A stretch of 12,217 nucleotides of DNA from Geobacter sp. (lineage in GTDB: Bacteria > Desulfobacterota > Desulfuromonadia > Geobacterales > Geobacteraceae), in the NCBI GenBank assembly GCA_003490025.1, contig DNJC01000122.1, forward strand, positions 1-12,217. The letters run 5' to 3'. Within the stretch, counting starts at the first letter, position 1. Each line of letters starts with the position of its first letter. The notes beneath the pieces are model-generated. The model was not told where the DNA came from. It ran no database searches and saw nothing but the letters and a program-made list of their open reading frames with translations. A program made the position numbers and the translations under genes. Below are positions 1 through 6,337 of the stretch, in pieces.

Positions 1-148
1 CGTTGTTGACTTTGTTGAGTTATGGGGGACCTCCAGAAGGGCGGGGGGACGTTGTTGACTTTTTGAGTTATTGCGATTCAGACTTAAGTAACAGGTGGTC
101 CTGAGATCGGCTGCCTTGCATAAGTCAACAATGTCAACAACGTCCCCC
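1..148. repeat. REP/MITE-like inverted and direct repeat cluster
   Basis: A GGGGGGACGTTGTTGAC unit at 44-60 has an exact inverted copy at 132-148. The similarity continues inward for about 30 bp with a few mismatches, giving a roughly 105-bp element with inverted ends. A third, direct copy of the unit (CGTTGTTGACTTTGTTGAG) begins at position 1 and repeats at 51. The element encodes nothing recognisable. Repeats of this style are associated with REP-transposase (IS200-like, Y1) elements in related genomes; that link is from memory and no transposase gene is in the window. The inner end abuts the 3' end of the Bro-N gene and appears to have removed its normal C-terminus. Confidence 0.75.
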
Positions 149-769
149 CACGCTCGTCCCCCCACGCTCCCGAAGGTTATCGCCTCGTTTATCCAACTGT
201 TTGAAGTCTTTATATTCAGAGGGGGTCATACCGAAAGTTGCCCGGCTGATTTCGGCAGTCAGGATTGCATACTCAAGCTTTTCCTTAACCCCTCGTTTCT
301 TCCATTCATCAGTAAGCTCGTCTCGGATGGCGATGCCGCGCGCCCGTTTCTCAATCCACTCATCGCTATATCCTTTTGCCTTGTACAGTTCACGCATCCG
401 CCTCGCGGCAAGCTCTGGGTTTTCAATCTCCTCAAGACGCTCATACCCAACTTTTGCCAGCCAACGTTTGAACGGTTCTGCCTTTGGCGAGGGAATAGAC
501 TGGATAATGCGGAGCAGACCTTCGGAATGGGAGCAGTCGGTTTCACGCAGTTTTCCGTCTGGCGATTCAAGTTTGAACTGTCGACAGATTGTCGACAGTT
601 CAATGCCGCTGATTTTTTCCCTTTGTTTTATCCGGTACCAATAGTCCCTGGGCTTTGGGCTATCGGTTAAGGCGGCAACGACATCAATTACTGAAAAATA
701 CCATTTCTGATCTTCCTCATTCCATATTGTTCTAATTTGGGCCGATTCAAAGAGCTTTATATTGCCCAT
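134..769 (-). pseudogene. Bro-N domain protein, C-terminally truncated
   Basis: The N-terminal ~110 residues, from LFESAQIRTIWNEEDQKWYF through AEPFKRWLAKVGYERLEE, fit the Bro-N domain found in baculovirus BRO proteins, phage antirepressors and DinD-like proteins; these usually bind DNA. The middle part (ARRMRELYKAKGYSDEWIEK, then KLEYAILTAEISRATFG) matches the usual continuation of bacterial members. As I recall the family, it normally carries on after NLRE with roughly 60 more residues. Here NLRE is followed at once by RGGTSVGGRC, which is translated REP-repeat sequence, and a stop. I therefore read this as a cassette gene whose 3' end and attC were lost to the repeat. The ATG at 769 is preferred because the recognisable domain begins there. 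A TTG at 847 would add 26 residues that do not resemble the family. Confidence 0.7.
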
Positions 770-864
770 GGCACCACCCGAAATATCTTCATCATTATTC
801 CCCCGCGTTACAGATGCTTTCAACTGGGTTCCCTTCTCTTTTCTCAATCATCATCTTCTCCTGC

Positions 865-927
865 GGCCAACGGCTATAGGCTGACCCACGGAGCGTCAGC
901 GGAGATGGGTCTAGCCGGGTGTTGGGA
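865..927 (-). other. attC site a (between HNH and Bro-N cassettes)
   Basis: A 63-bp imperfect palindrome. The outer arms are GGCCAAC (865-871) and GTTGGGA (921-927). Inside, GACCCA (883-888) pairs with TGGGTC (906-911), and AGCC/GGCT extends this stem. In the minus-strand reading the L'' arm GGCTAGACCCA has one unpaired A relative to L' (TGGGTCAGCC), the usual attC asymmetry. The HNH gene ends about 55 bp before it in reading order, and the Bro-N cassette follows. Confidence 0.85.
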
Positions 928-982
928 GTCGGATATTCTGTGGTGCCTTCTCACTCCTCACTACTTGGCACCAATTTGAATG

Positions 983-1510
983 TTAATGCTTTTGAGGAAG
1001 GGCACCAATAGCCTTTCCCTGGTCGCCACTCTTCCAGGCCGAAACAAAGTCTTTCCCTTTTTCTGATATTGTCAGGGTATAAGCGAGTGTTCCGCCGCCA
1101 AATCTCCCGCCGCCACCGATATTTGACATGGTCGAGGTTGTCTCAATAAGACCAGATGCAACTAACGATGCACAGGCCAGTACACCCTCTCCGGAGACAT
1201 AAAGCCTTGAAATTTTCTCAAGAAGCAAAAGCATATTGACGGAAGCCTTGTCGAACGCTTCACTGGTAGCTAACTGAATCATCTTCCAGGCCCTTATAGA
1301 TTCTTTTGGAATGATGCCTTTGTGATGAAGAGCGTGACAATTTGGGCACAGTGCAAGGAGATTATCGGCACTGTTGCCTCCCGCATCTTTGACTTGCACA
1401 ATATGATGAATATCGAGTGTAATTATTGATCTGCAAGCGGGATTTGCGCACATGTAACCACACTCATGCAGGATGATGGTTTTTATATCGACTGGAATCG
1501 TTTTTCTCAT
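983..1510 (-). CDS. Small HNH endonuclease-type protein
   Basis: A 175-residue protein. Residues 17-65 form an HNH nuclease fold: a Cys pair (C21, C26), the catalytic pair H35-H36 in LDIHHIV, N50 in the SADNLLALC segment, a second Cys pair (C55, C58) and H59/H62-H63. The two Cys pairs should bind a structural zinc and the His/Asn residues a catalytic metal for DNA cleavage. Residues 66-175 form a separate mixed region with a Gly-rich loop (IGGGGRFGGG) of no family I recognise; it could supply specificity or a partner contact. GAGG stands shortly before the ATG. The start lies 21 bp from attC b, as expected for a cassette gene. Small HNH proteins occur in phage defence, mobile elements and repair; nothing in the sequence chooses among these. 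Confidence 0.88.
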   Translation of the reverse strand: MRKTIPVDIKTIILHECGYMCANPACRSIITLDIHHIVQVKDAGGNSADNLLALCPNCHALHHKGIIPKESIRAWKMIQLATSEAFDKASVNMLLLLEKISRLYVSGEGVLACASLVASGLIETTSTMSNIGGGGRFGGGTLAYTLTISEKGKDFVSAWKSGDQGKAIGALPQKH

Positions 1511-1530
1511 GCCGTCCTCTTATTTTTTTC

Positions 1531-1593
1531 GACCAACGGGGGCCGCCGCTGAGCTGCGAGCGTTAGCGAGACTGCTCTTGCGGCGTGTTGGAC
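1531..1593 (-). other. attC site b (between secreted-protein and HNH cassettes)
   Basis: A 63-bp imperfect palindrome with outer arms GACCAAC (1531-1537) and GTTGGAC (1587-1593). Inner arms CGCCGC and GCGGCG are followed by GAGC/GCTC. In the minus-strand reading the first core is GTCCAAC, an exact RYYYAAC, and L'' carries one extra A. The stop codon of the preceding cassette gene lies inside the site. Confidence 0.88.
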
Positions 1594-2114
1594 ATTCGCC
1601 TATCGACTTCTGCCTGTAAGGCTTTCAAATCGTTGAAAAGCTTTTCTTCGAGCGGGGCGAGTTCGGCAGAATGCTGTTCGTATACCTTGTTCCGCATCCG
1701 AGTTAGAGCCTGTGCTCTCTTCATCACTTCTTTTTTTCCCAGGAATTGCTCTCGCAATGCTCTGTAGGCAGAATCTTCGACAGCTAGGTTTTCTTGTTCT
1801 TTTGTTCCAAAGGACCAGCCCCACGCCCATTTCTTGAAATCTTTCCAATCGATCGAGCCTGGATTGTCTTTGAGTTGTTTCTCAAATACATACCGCTCCA
1901 TCCTTCTAATAGCATCTTGGTATGGAGTATAGACGGTGTAAAACTCTGCCATCTTCGGTTCATGTCGAGTCAGAATATCTGCCTCTGCCTTATCGAGTGC
2001 GATGGAGAGAGCTTCTGCCCTTTTATATAACTCCATTTTCCAATCTTCCCCTGCACTGGCTGCCTGGGCGGCAATGAAAAGGAGTAGGAGAGTCAGAAGT
2101 GTTCGTATCTTCAT
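1563..2114 (-). CDS. Small secreted helical protein, unknown family
   Basis: A 183-residue protein with a clear signal peptide: MKIR, a Leu-rich core (TLLTLLLLFIAAQ) and an ASA-GE cleavage site near residue 22. The mature part is highly charged and helical (KRAEALSIALDKAEADIL, then EEKLFNDLKALQAEVDRRM), with a Trp-rich stretch in the middle (DWKDFKKWAWGWSFG). No cysteine is seen, and no enzyme motif is recognisable. It probably resides in the periplasm or is released. AAAGGA lies 4 bp before the ATG. The last nine residues (SNTPQEQSR) and the stop are encoded inside attC b, so they came with the recombination site rather than with the ancestral gene. I do not recognise the family. Confidence 0.85.
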   Translation of the reverse strand: MKIRTLLTLLLLFIAAQAASAGEDWKMELYKRAEALSIALDKAEADILTRHEPKMAEFYTVYTPYQDAIRRMERYVFEKQLKDNPGSIDWKDFKKWAWGWSFGTKEQENLAVEDSAYRALREQFLGKKEVMKRAQALTRMRNKVYEQHSAELAPLEEKLFNDLKALQAEVDRRMSNTPQEQSR

Positions 2115-2128
2115 TTATTCCTTTCTTT

Positions 2129-2186
2129 GGCCAACGGCTCGGGAGAACACCGGCGGTTTTAGGCCGGTGCTTCTTCCTGGTTGGAA
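2129..2186 (-). other. attC site c (between HNH-fusion and secreted-protein cassettes)
   Basis: A 58-bp imperfect palindrome with outer arms GGCCAAC (2129-2135) and GTTGGAA (2180-2186). Inner arms CACCGGC and GCCGGTG enclose an 8-base loop, extended by GGAGAA against TTCTTCC with two unpaired bases on the L'' side in the minus-strand reading. It begins 15 bp upstream of the secreted-protein ATG. Confidence 0.82.
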
Positions 2187-2220
2187 ATTCAATAAAGCAG
2201 TTACGTCCTCTTAGTGTTCC

Positions 2221-3405
2221 CTATCCTCTCCACGCACGTTCGACCCACAAAGTCGGGTTGTTGTCAAAGACCTTCTTGATCAGCCAAAAATCATTGTCGC
2301 TACGCATGAGATTGCACTTGGCATGAACGGGACGGTAATTGAGGTAAGCACTACGTGCCGTGCTTTTGGGTGCATGTCCCATAGAGTGCAAAACGATGTG
2401 GTCTACGTGCCAATCGTCACCCTCTATGATTTGCTGCCCACAGAGGGCACACAAGCCCGTATAAATGGCGAATATTTGTTGCCGTTCGGTTTGGGTGAAC
2501 CTTGGGCGAGTTCCTTTCCCTTCAGGAATCATGTCTGACTCTTGCAGAAGGGATGTGTAGATTTCATCGGGGCTTGCTATCGCCAGAGATCCCAAAAACG
2601 GCACCCGCATAACGAAGGACATACTTTCTCTCAGACGCTGAGCCGCGAACTTAAGTGCCCAGAGAGGGTGGACGCAACCCAACCATCTCTGTTTCCTAAC
2701 TCTGTGGGTCCACTCGACGACTGCCCATGCGCGCGCCAGTTCACCTGCGATGAAGTGTGGGCGGGGCTGGGTTCTACCGATAGCCTCAGGAGGGTGTGAG
2801 ACCCACATGAGCGCGGCTACAGCCGATTTGAAGTCATCGCGGGACAGGGCAACATATGCCTCTACGATCCTAGTATTAGAGTAGCCGTGCAGATCACCAA
2901 TTTCTTGAGCAACAGACCTAGCACGAGAGAGACCAGCGTCAGCAATGCTCGAATGACCTAAGCTAGCTTCAAGTTCCGCGCACTTCCACTTACTCGACAC
3001 GTACTGTCGAAGCATTAAGTGATCTCGTGAGTGTTCAAGATGCTTAAGTCCAAGTTTGAGTTTCTCTACGGCTGCCAACAATTGGCCCTGTTCTAGAAGC
3101 AGCGCTCCTTCTGCTGCTTCAACAAGTGCCTTGCTGTCAGAAGATACACGTGGCAGGTCACTACTAGCCAAGCTGAGTTCTCTTCGCGAGGCATCCCACT
3201 GCTTCTGACCGCGTAAGAGCATCGCCAACTGAGCACGTAGTGTAACCGATCTGTCCAAGTCATCAGTATCGTTCAGTTCTGCACGAAGTGCTTGCTCCTG
3301 GATGTCCTTGCGACCACTGTAGTAATCGGTGTTGGCATCTGTGTGAATTTTGGAATGACTGTCGCCCACAGTGGCTTCTCTCAATCTGAGTGATCCATGT
3401 GTCAT
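2221..3405 (-). CDS. Helical-repeat protein with C-terminal HNH nuclease domain
   Basis: A 394-residue protein in two parts. Residues ~50-210 are a run of amphipathic helices in TPR-like style (LRAQLAMLLRGQKQWDASRR, AEGALLLEQGQLLAAVEKLK, VEAYVALSRDDFKSAVAALM). Residues ~305-370 form an HNH domain: C319-x2-C322, D335-H336 in WHVDHIV, N356, then H361-x2-C364-N365. This gives a helical scaffold joined to a metal-dependent nuclease, an arrangement expected of a sensor plus DNA-cutting effector; that role is inference. GGAGGG lies 10 bp before the ATG. The gene lies between attC d and attC c and is the largest cassette. Its HNH domain is not close in sequence to that of the other cassette nuclease. 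The first ~45 residues are polar and probably disordered, so a downstream start is possible. Confidence 0.82.
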   Translation of the reverse strand: MTHGSLRLREATVGDSHSKIHTDANTDYYSGRKDIQEQALRAELNDTDDLDRSVTLRAQLAMLLRGQKQWDASRRELSLASSDLPRVSSDSKALVEAAEGALLLEQGQLLAAVEKLKLGLKHLEHSRDHLMLRQYVSSKWKCAELEASLGHSSIADAGLSRARSVAQEIGDLHGYSNTRIVEAYVALSRDDFKSAVAALMWVSHPPEAIGRTQPRPHFIAGELARAWAVVEWTHRVRKQRWLGCVHPLWALKFAAQRLRESMSFVMRVPFLGSLAIASPDEIYTSLLQESDMIPEGKGTRPRFTQTERQQIFAIYTGLCALCGQQIIEGDDWHVDHIVLHSMGHAPKSTARSAYLNYRPVHAKCNLMRSDNDFWLIKKVFDNNPTLWVERAWRG

Positions 3406-3463
3406 GCGTTGTTTACCCTCCGGCTAATGCTTCCGCCTTATTCGGGATTCATCATTCTTTTGC

Positions 3464-3533
3464 TGCCAACGTGTCGCGGCGTGACCTGCGCGGCGGGCAG
3501 TTTGCCGCGTCAGTGTCTACGCCGGTGTTGGGC
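3464..3533 (-). other. attC site d (between DUF5677-like and HNH-fusion cassettes)
   Basis: A 70-bp imperfect palindrome with outer arms TGCCAAC (3464-3470) and GTTGGGC (3527-3533). Inner arms GGCGTGAC and GTCTACGCC pair with one unpaired base, followed by CTG/CAG and CGCGGC/GCCGCG. In the minus-strand reading the first core is GCCCAAC, an exact RYYYAAC, and the extra A is in L''. The preceding gene stops only 3 bp before the site. Confidence 0.88.
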
Positions 3534-3536
3534 CAC

Positions 3537-4169
3537 TCAGTGGTCGTAATGTTCGCGAGGGAAATATGCAGCCATCATTGACTGGATCACTGCAAACCAC
3601 GGGATAATGTTCGCGCAAAGATCATCACATAACTCAGGACGATTCAGTATCTTAGAAACTGCGTGGCCGAGCCCACCACTATCTCCCAACGGCACCATAT
3701 TCCACTGGGCCGAGTCAGGTTTGGCGTGTAGAAGGCTATTCATTGCCGCCGTCAAATCTTTTCCACGTACAGGTGAGTTGTGTTCCAACTTTTTTTGGAT
3801 GGCGTCGAACATTTTTGCTAGACCTGGCACATTATCCTGTTGATGCCATCCGCGGTTCCATTTTTCTATCTCCTCAGGGTGTAGGTGGATGTAGAGGAGG
3901 ATTGCCGATCGTTCCACCAACGCACGGAGGAGAACATGTGCGCCAAAAAGGTAGCCCTGCCTAACAAGTTCCCTAATCGAAAGAGTGATGCTGAGGGCCT
4001 GAGCAATGACCTGACTCGCCATGTGCTGATGGTCTGTCAGCGTCTGGCCGTGCGTGGTGGGAGCAGTAATTGCGTTTTGCTCCATCGCTGAACAGATTAG
4101 CTGGTCAAAGTGGAAGAGCAGCTTCCGTCCGAGATATGGTTCATTGTCAGGTGTAAATATAATCGTCAT
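3537..4169 (-). CDS. DUF5677-like protein, first cassette gene
   Basis: A 210-residue, largely helical protein. The segment ELVRQGYLFGAHVLLRALVE (from residue 67, with R82 and E86 in LLRALVERS) resembles the core motif of DUF5677-type proteins of unknown function, which I recall in accessory regions. The assignment is by eye and uncertain. There is no signal peptide, and no confident membrane segment apart from a moderately hydrophobic helix around residues 73-95. It is the cassette nearest the likely attI end, so it should be the best expressed. Its ATG lies 15 bp from the GTTGAGC core site, with AGGAAAAGGA immediately upstream. Its stop lies just before attC d. Confidence 0.8.
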   Translation of the reverse strand: MTIIFTPDNEPYLGRKLLFHFDQLICSAMEQNAITAPTTHGQTLTDHQHMASQVIAQALSITLSIRELVRQGYLFGAHVLLRALVERSAILLYIHLHPEEIEKWNRGWHQQDNVPGLAKMFDAIQKKLEHNSPVRGKDLTAAMNSLLHAKPDSAQWNMVPLGDSGGLGHAVSKILNRPELCDDLCANIIPWFAVIQSMMAAYFPREHYDH

Positions 4170-4183
4170 TCCTTTTCCTATTT

Positions 4184-4210
4184 GCTCAACCCGTTATTGA
4201 ACGGTTAGTG
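4184..4210 (-). other. Possible attI core or remnant attC
   Basis: In the minus-strand reading a perfect GTTRRRY core, GTTGAGC, ends at 4184. It is preceded by a short hairpin in which AACGG pairs with CCGTT around an ATTGA/TCAAT loop, closed by CTAAC-type bases near 4204-4210. The site is too short for a normal attC and sits at the upstream boundary of the first cassette, where attI belongs. It could be a simple attI site or an attC that has lost its centre. Confidence 0.5.
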
Positions 4211-4214
4211 GTAA

Positions 4215-4341
4215 GCATCTAATATTAGATGCAAGTTTATAATATTAGATGCTTGCATATAGTATTATATGCTTTCGTGGCATCTAATATTATATGCTTT
4301 CCGAGTTTTTGTCGGTTATCTTGGCATCTAATATTAGACGC
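4215..4341. promoter_or_regulatory. Five-copy 18-bp palindrome array, likely operators
   Basis: The perfect palindrome GCATCTAATATTAGATGC at 4215-4232 is followed by imperfect copies at 4235-4252, 4255-4272, 4280-4297 and 4324-4341. The first three start exactly 20 bp apart, so they lie near the same face of the helix; the last two are offset by 25 and 44 bp. In the minus-strand reading two copies contain TATAAT, a perfect -10 hexamer, although no good -35 was found at the right spacing. The array lies directly upstream of the first cassette, where the cassette promoter is expected. The best reading is a multi-operator site for a dimeric repressor acting on cassette transcription. Iteron-like binding sites are an alternative. 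Confidence 0.7.
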
Positions 4342-4799
4342 TTTTCCAGCGGGCGAAATCCTGCGCAACTCACAGCGTAGGGCCATAAGGGCCATGAGGG
4401 GGCCTGAGTCAGGTCTTGTTTCTTGATATTTAGCTCCCCTTCTCCCCTCATCATCTGCTCTCTGCTCTCTGTTCAAGATTCAAGGCTTCAGTCGCTTGGT
4501 TCCCCCCTGACAGGGCTTGAGATTCAGGTGCGACTTTAATACTGTCGCCTTCGCAGGCGCAGCATATCATGCCACGTTAATGAATAACAATAAGAATGTG
4601 CTACTGCTGTTACCGTTGAAATGCATGGATTCTTAGCTACAGTTTGCGTCTGCACCGCGGCTGAGGCTACCGACTTGCGGCCAATTCTCTTAAAGTGGGG
4701 TTATCAAATGCATGCTGCCAGCAGCCTCGGTATTTTCTGTCGTCAGTGGCAAATGACATGCTAGAGATTGGGAGTGTGACTGGCCCCGATTTTCACCCA

Positions 4800-4832
4800 T
4801 CCCCACCCCTTCCCTTGAAGGGGAGGGGGAGA
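4800..4832. repeat. CCCCTTCCC...GGGGAGGGG short inverted repeat
   Basis: A C-rich arm (CCCCACCCCTTCCC) is followed by TTGA and a G-rich arm (AGGGGAGGGGGA). It folds into an imperfect hairpin and resembles dispersed repeats seen between genes in related genomes. It may be a REP-type element. A role as a terminator is unlikely because no T-tract follows. Confidence 0.5.
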
Positions 4833-4856
4833 TACGTCCCGCCTCCTTTTCATGCT

Positions 4857-4891
4857 TGACATCTTGATACATAAATAAGGTATATTTTACC
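4857..4891 (+). promoter_or_regulatory. Promoter with small palindrome for the XRE regulator
   Basis: TTGACA, a perfect -35 hexamer, begins near 4857. TA-rich bases (GGTATATTTTACC at 4879-4891) lie about 17-19 bp further on and can supply a -10. The GGTA...TACC arms form a small palindrome overlapping the -10 and reaching the start codon, as expected for an autoregulatory operator. The weak AAGG far from the ATG suggests a short or leaderless transcript. Confidence 0.55.
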
Positions 4892-4892
4892 T

Positions 4893-5249
4893 ATGTTGGA
4901 ACACACGAAAAAGCACCGTATTGAAAAGCCGCTGGAGGCCCGCTTCGTCGGCAGTCGCGAAAAGATCGTCGAACTCCGCAATTTCGCGAGAGAGATCGGG
5001 TTGGTGGAGGCGACCGACACGGTAACCATCGAAGAGGCTTTTCCCGGTTACGCTGAGAACTCCCAAGGTATGGCACTTCGCGGGGCGCGCTTTCGGGAAG
5101 GTTTGACCCAACGGCGGCTTGCCGAGTTGACCGGGATCCCGCAAAGGCACATTTCGGAGTTGGAAAACGGGAAGCGGCAGATGGGGAGAGATTGGGCGAG
5201 AAAGCTTGCCGAAGCCCTTGGTGTCAGTGATTACCGAATGTTACTATAA
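4893..5249 (+). CDS. XRE-family helix-turn-helix regulator (antitoxin-like)
   Basis: A 118-residue protein. Residues ~59-118 form a Cro/CI-type HTH: GARFREGLTQRRLAELTGIP, then QRHISELENGKRQMGRDWAR, then KLAEALGVSDYRMLL; the LTQRRLAELTGIPQRHISELE segment carries the two helices that contact DNA. Residues 1-58 (VGSREKIVELRNFAREIGLV) form a small N-terminal domain often found in antitoxin-like standalone regulators. No toxin gene (RelE/HigB-like) is present on either side, so it appears solitary. It should repress its own promoter, given the palindrome over the start region. Whether it also binds the five-copy palindrome array 550 bp upstream is open; the two motifs differ in sequence. Confidence 0.85.
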   Translation: MLEHTKKHRIEKPLEARFVGSREKIVELRNFAREIGLVEATDTVTIEEAFPGYAENSQGMALRGARFREGLTQRRLAELTGIPQRHISELENGKRQMGRDWARKLAEALGVSDYRMLL

Positions 5250-5329
5250 TTAATCTGTACCCGCCGCTAGAGACAAGCCAGGATGGAGCTTCATGCCATC
5301 AGGTTGCCCCTTGGGAGGTGAAACGAACA

Positions 5330-5364
5330 AAGCCCGCTAGTCCTGTGGGAGGTCGAGCGGGCTT
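5330..5364. terminator. Hairpin between convergent genes
   Basis: AAGCCCGCT (5330-5338) pairs perfectly with AGCGGGCTT (5356-5364) around a 17-base loop. It lies between the stop of the XRE gene and the stop of the Sel1 gene, where a shared terminator is expected. There is no T-tract, so it may act as a transcript end stabiliser instead. Confidence 0.5.
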
Positions 5365-5391
5365 CGAATCGGGCCTTTAGCGGGTGCGGAA

Positions 5392-6231
5392 TCAGTTTAG
5401 AAGCTTGAATGACGAGAACTGGGTGGGACCCTTTGATTTCCATCCACGAGCCAACTGCTGCGCTTCGGCGACCTGGCTTCGGGTCATCAGTTTCACGATC
5501 TTATCCCTGAGCTTGATGGCATCCTGATTCCCCTGCAAACCGGCGAGACTTGCCCACTTATGGGCCTCGACATAGTTTTGCGGGGTGCCTTGGCCTGTGC
5601 CGTACATCACCGCCAGGTTGTGCTGAGCGTCGACAATGCCCCGTTCCGCGGCTAGCTTATACCACTTCACTGCCTCGGCATCGTCTTTAGATACACCTTT
5701 GCCTGTGTGGTATAACCAGGCAAGGCATGATTGCGCCTCGCCTACCCCCTGCTCCGCAGCCGATCTATACCACTTCGCGGCTTCGGGGTAGTTCTGCCCG
5801 ACTTCCCTGCCACGCTCGTAGAGGATCCCGGCCAGGTACTGAGCTTCCGCCAAGCCGGACTCGGCTGCGGGGCGAAGATGTTTCAATGCCTCGCGGTGAT
5901 CCTTGGCGACTCCGCTCCCCGCAAAATAGATAAGCCCCAGATACAGTTCGCTGAGAGCGTTGCCGTTTTTCGCGGAAATCGAGAACCATTTCCGGGCGTC
6001 GGCGAAATTCTGTTGGATGCCAAGCCCGCAATAGTACATGAATCCCAAGTAGAACTGAGCCTCAGGGTTGTTCATGGCAGCCAGTTCGGTAAATTCGGTT
6101 AAGGCGACCCCGTAATCGTGACTTTGGAAGGCCTTGGTGGCCTGTTCTATGTCAGAAGCGGAAGCGACCGGAGAGTAAAGGCAGACGAACCCTGCTAGTG
6201 CGACAACTGTCGCTGTAGTTACGCTCCACAT
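5392..6231 (-). CDS. Sel1-repeat periplasmic protein
   Basis: A 279-residue protein with a signal peptide (hydrophobic core TATVVALAGFVCLYSPVA, cleavage near residue 25 in VASA-S). Five tandem 36-residue Sel1 repeats follow, at about 55-90, 91-126, 127-162, 163-198 and 199-234, each with the A-x-x-LG-x-x-Y...G-G...A-x-x-W pattern. The tail MTRSQVAEAQQLARGWK is the usual C-terminal cap of bacterial Sel1 proteins. Such proteins are adaptor scaffolds for protein-protein contacts, often in envelope stress or secretion; no partner can be named here. GGGAGGG stands 4 bp before the ATG. The gene is alone on its strand, convergent with the XRE gene and divergent from the FMN reductase. Confidence 0.93.
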   Translation of the reverse strand: MWSVTTATVVALAGFVCLYSPVASASDIEQATKAFQSHDYGVALTEFTELAAMNNPEAQFYLGFMYYCGLGIQQNFADARKWFSISAKNGNALSELYLGLIYFAGSGVAKDHREALKHLRPAAESGLAEAQYLAGILYERGREVGQNYPEAAKWYRSAAEQGVGEAQSCLAWLYHTGKGVSKDDAEAVKWYKLAAERGIVDAQHNLAVMYGTGQGTPQNYVEAHKWASLAGLQGNQDAIKLRDKIVKLMTRSQVAEAQQLARGWKSKGPTQFSSFKLLN

Positions 6232-6337
6232 GGCACCCTCCCTTACGGTGAGATCCTTCGTTTTTGACTGCCACTCCCTTTCTACGTGTCATTTTTTCGA
6301 GGGGCGGGGGGGATTTCTCCTGGCTGGCGCCTGCTTC

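Larger units (their letters stand above)
134..4190 (-). mobile_element. Integron gene-cassette array (no integrase seen)
   Basis: Five consecutive minus-strand genes are separated by four imperfect-palindrome attC sites (865-927, 1531-1593, 2129-2186, 3464-3533). Each gene starts close downstream of one attC (or of the end core site at 4184-4190) and stops close to or inside the next, which is the classical cassette layout. In the minus-strand reading every site has an unpaired extra base on the L'' side of the inner stem, agreeing with the gene direction. No tyrosine recombinase resembling IntI is found in either strand to the right of 4190. The array is therefore either a cluster lacking an integrase or part of a larger integron whose integrase lies elsewhere. 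The left end is broken by repeats. Confidence 0.85.
4342..4892. other. Intergenic region, no gene found
   Basis: About 550 bp between the palindrome array and the XRE regulator. The short open frames on either strand show no domain, no convincing ribosome site and no compositional support. This is where an integron integrase gene would normally sit, but no tyrosine-recombinase motif is visible. Contents are a C/G-rich inverted repeat near 4800-4832 and the promoter of the downstream regulator at its right end. Confidence 0.6.

Noticed and set aside
95..670. Plus-strand frame of 191 codons
   Set aside because: It is the antisense of the Bro-N gene, whose minus-strand translation has a recognisable domain.
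4215..4341. CRISPR array
   Set aside because: The units are palindromic and too close together (spacers of 2-26 bp), with no cas genes; this fits operators.
4237..4476. Minus-strand frame of 79 codons as a gene
   Set aside because: It runs through the palindrome array, has no ribosome site and shows no family features.
4342..4892. Integron integrase remnant
   Set aside because: I looked for tyrosine-recombinase motifs in all frames and saw none; a very decayed remnant cannot be excluded by eye.
5345..5380. tRNA-like TTCGAAT segment
   Set aside because: There is no acceptor, D or anticodon arm around it; the segment is better explained by the hairpin at 5330-5364.
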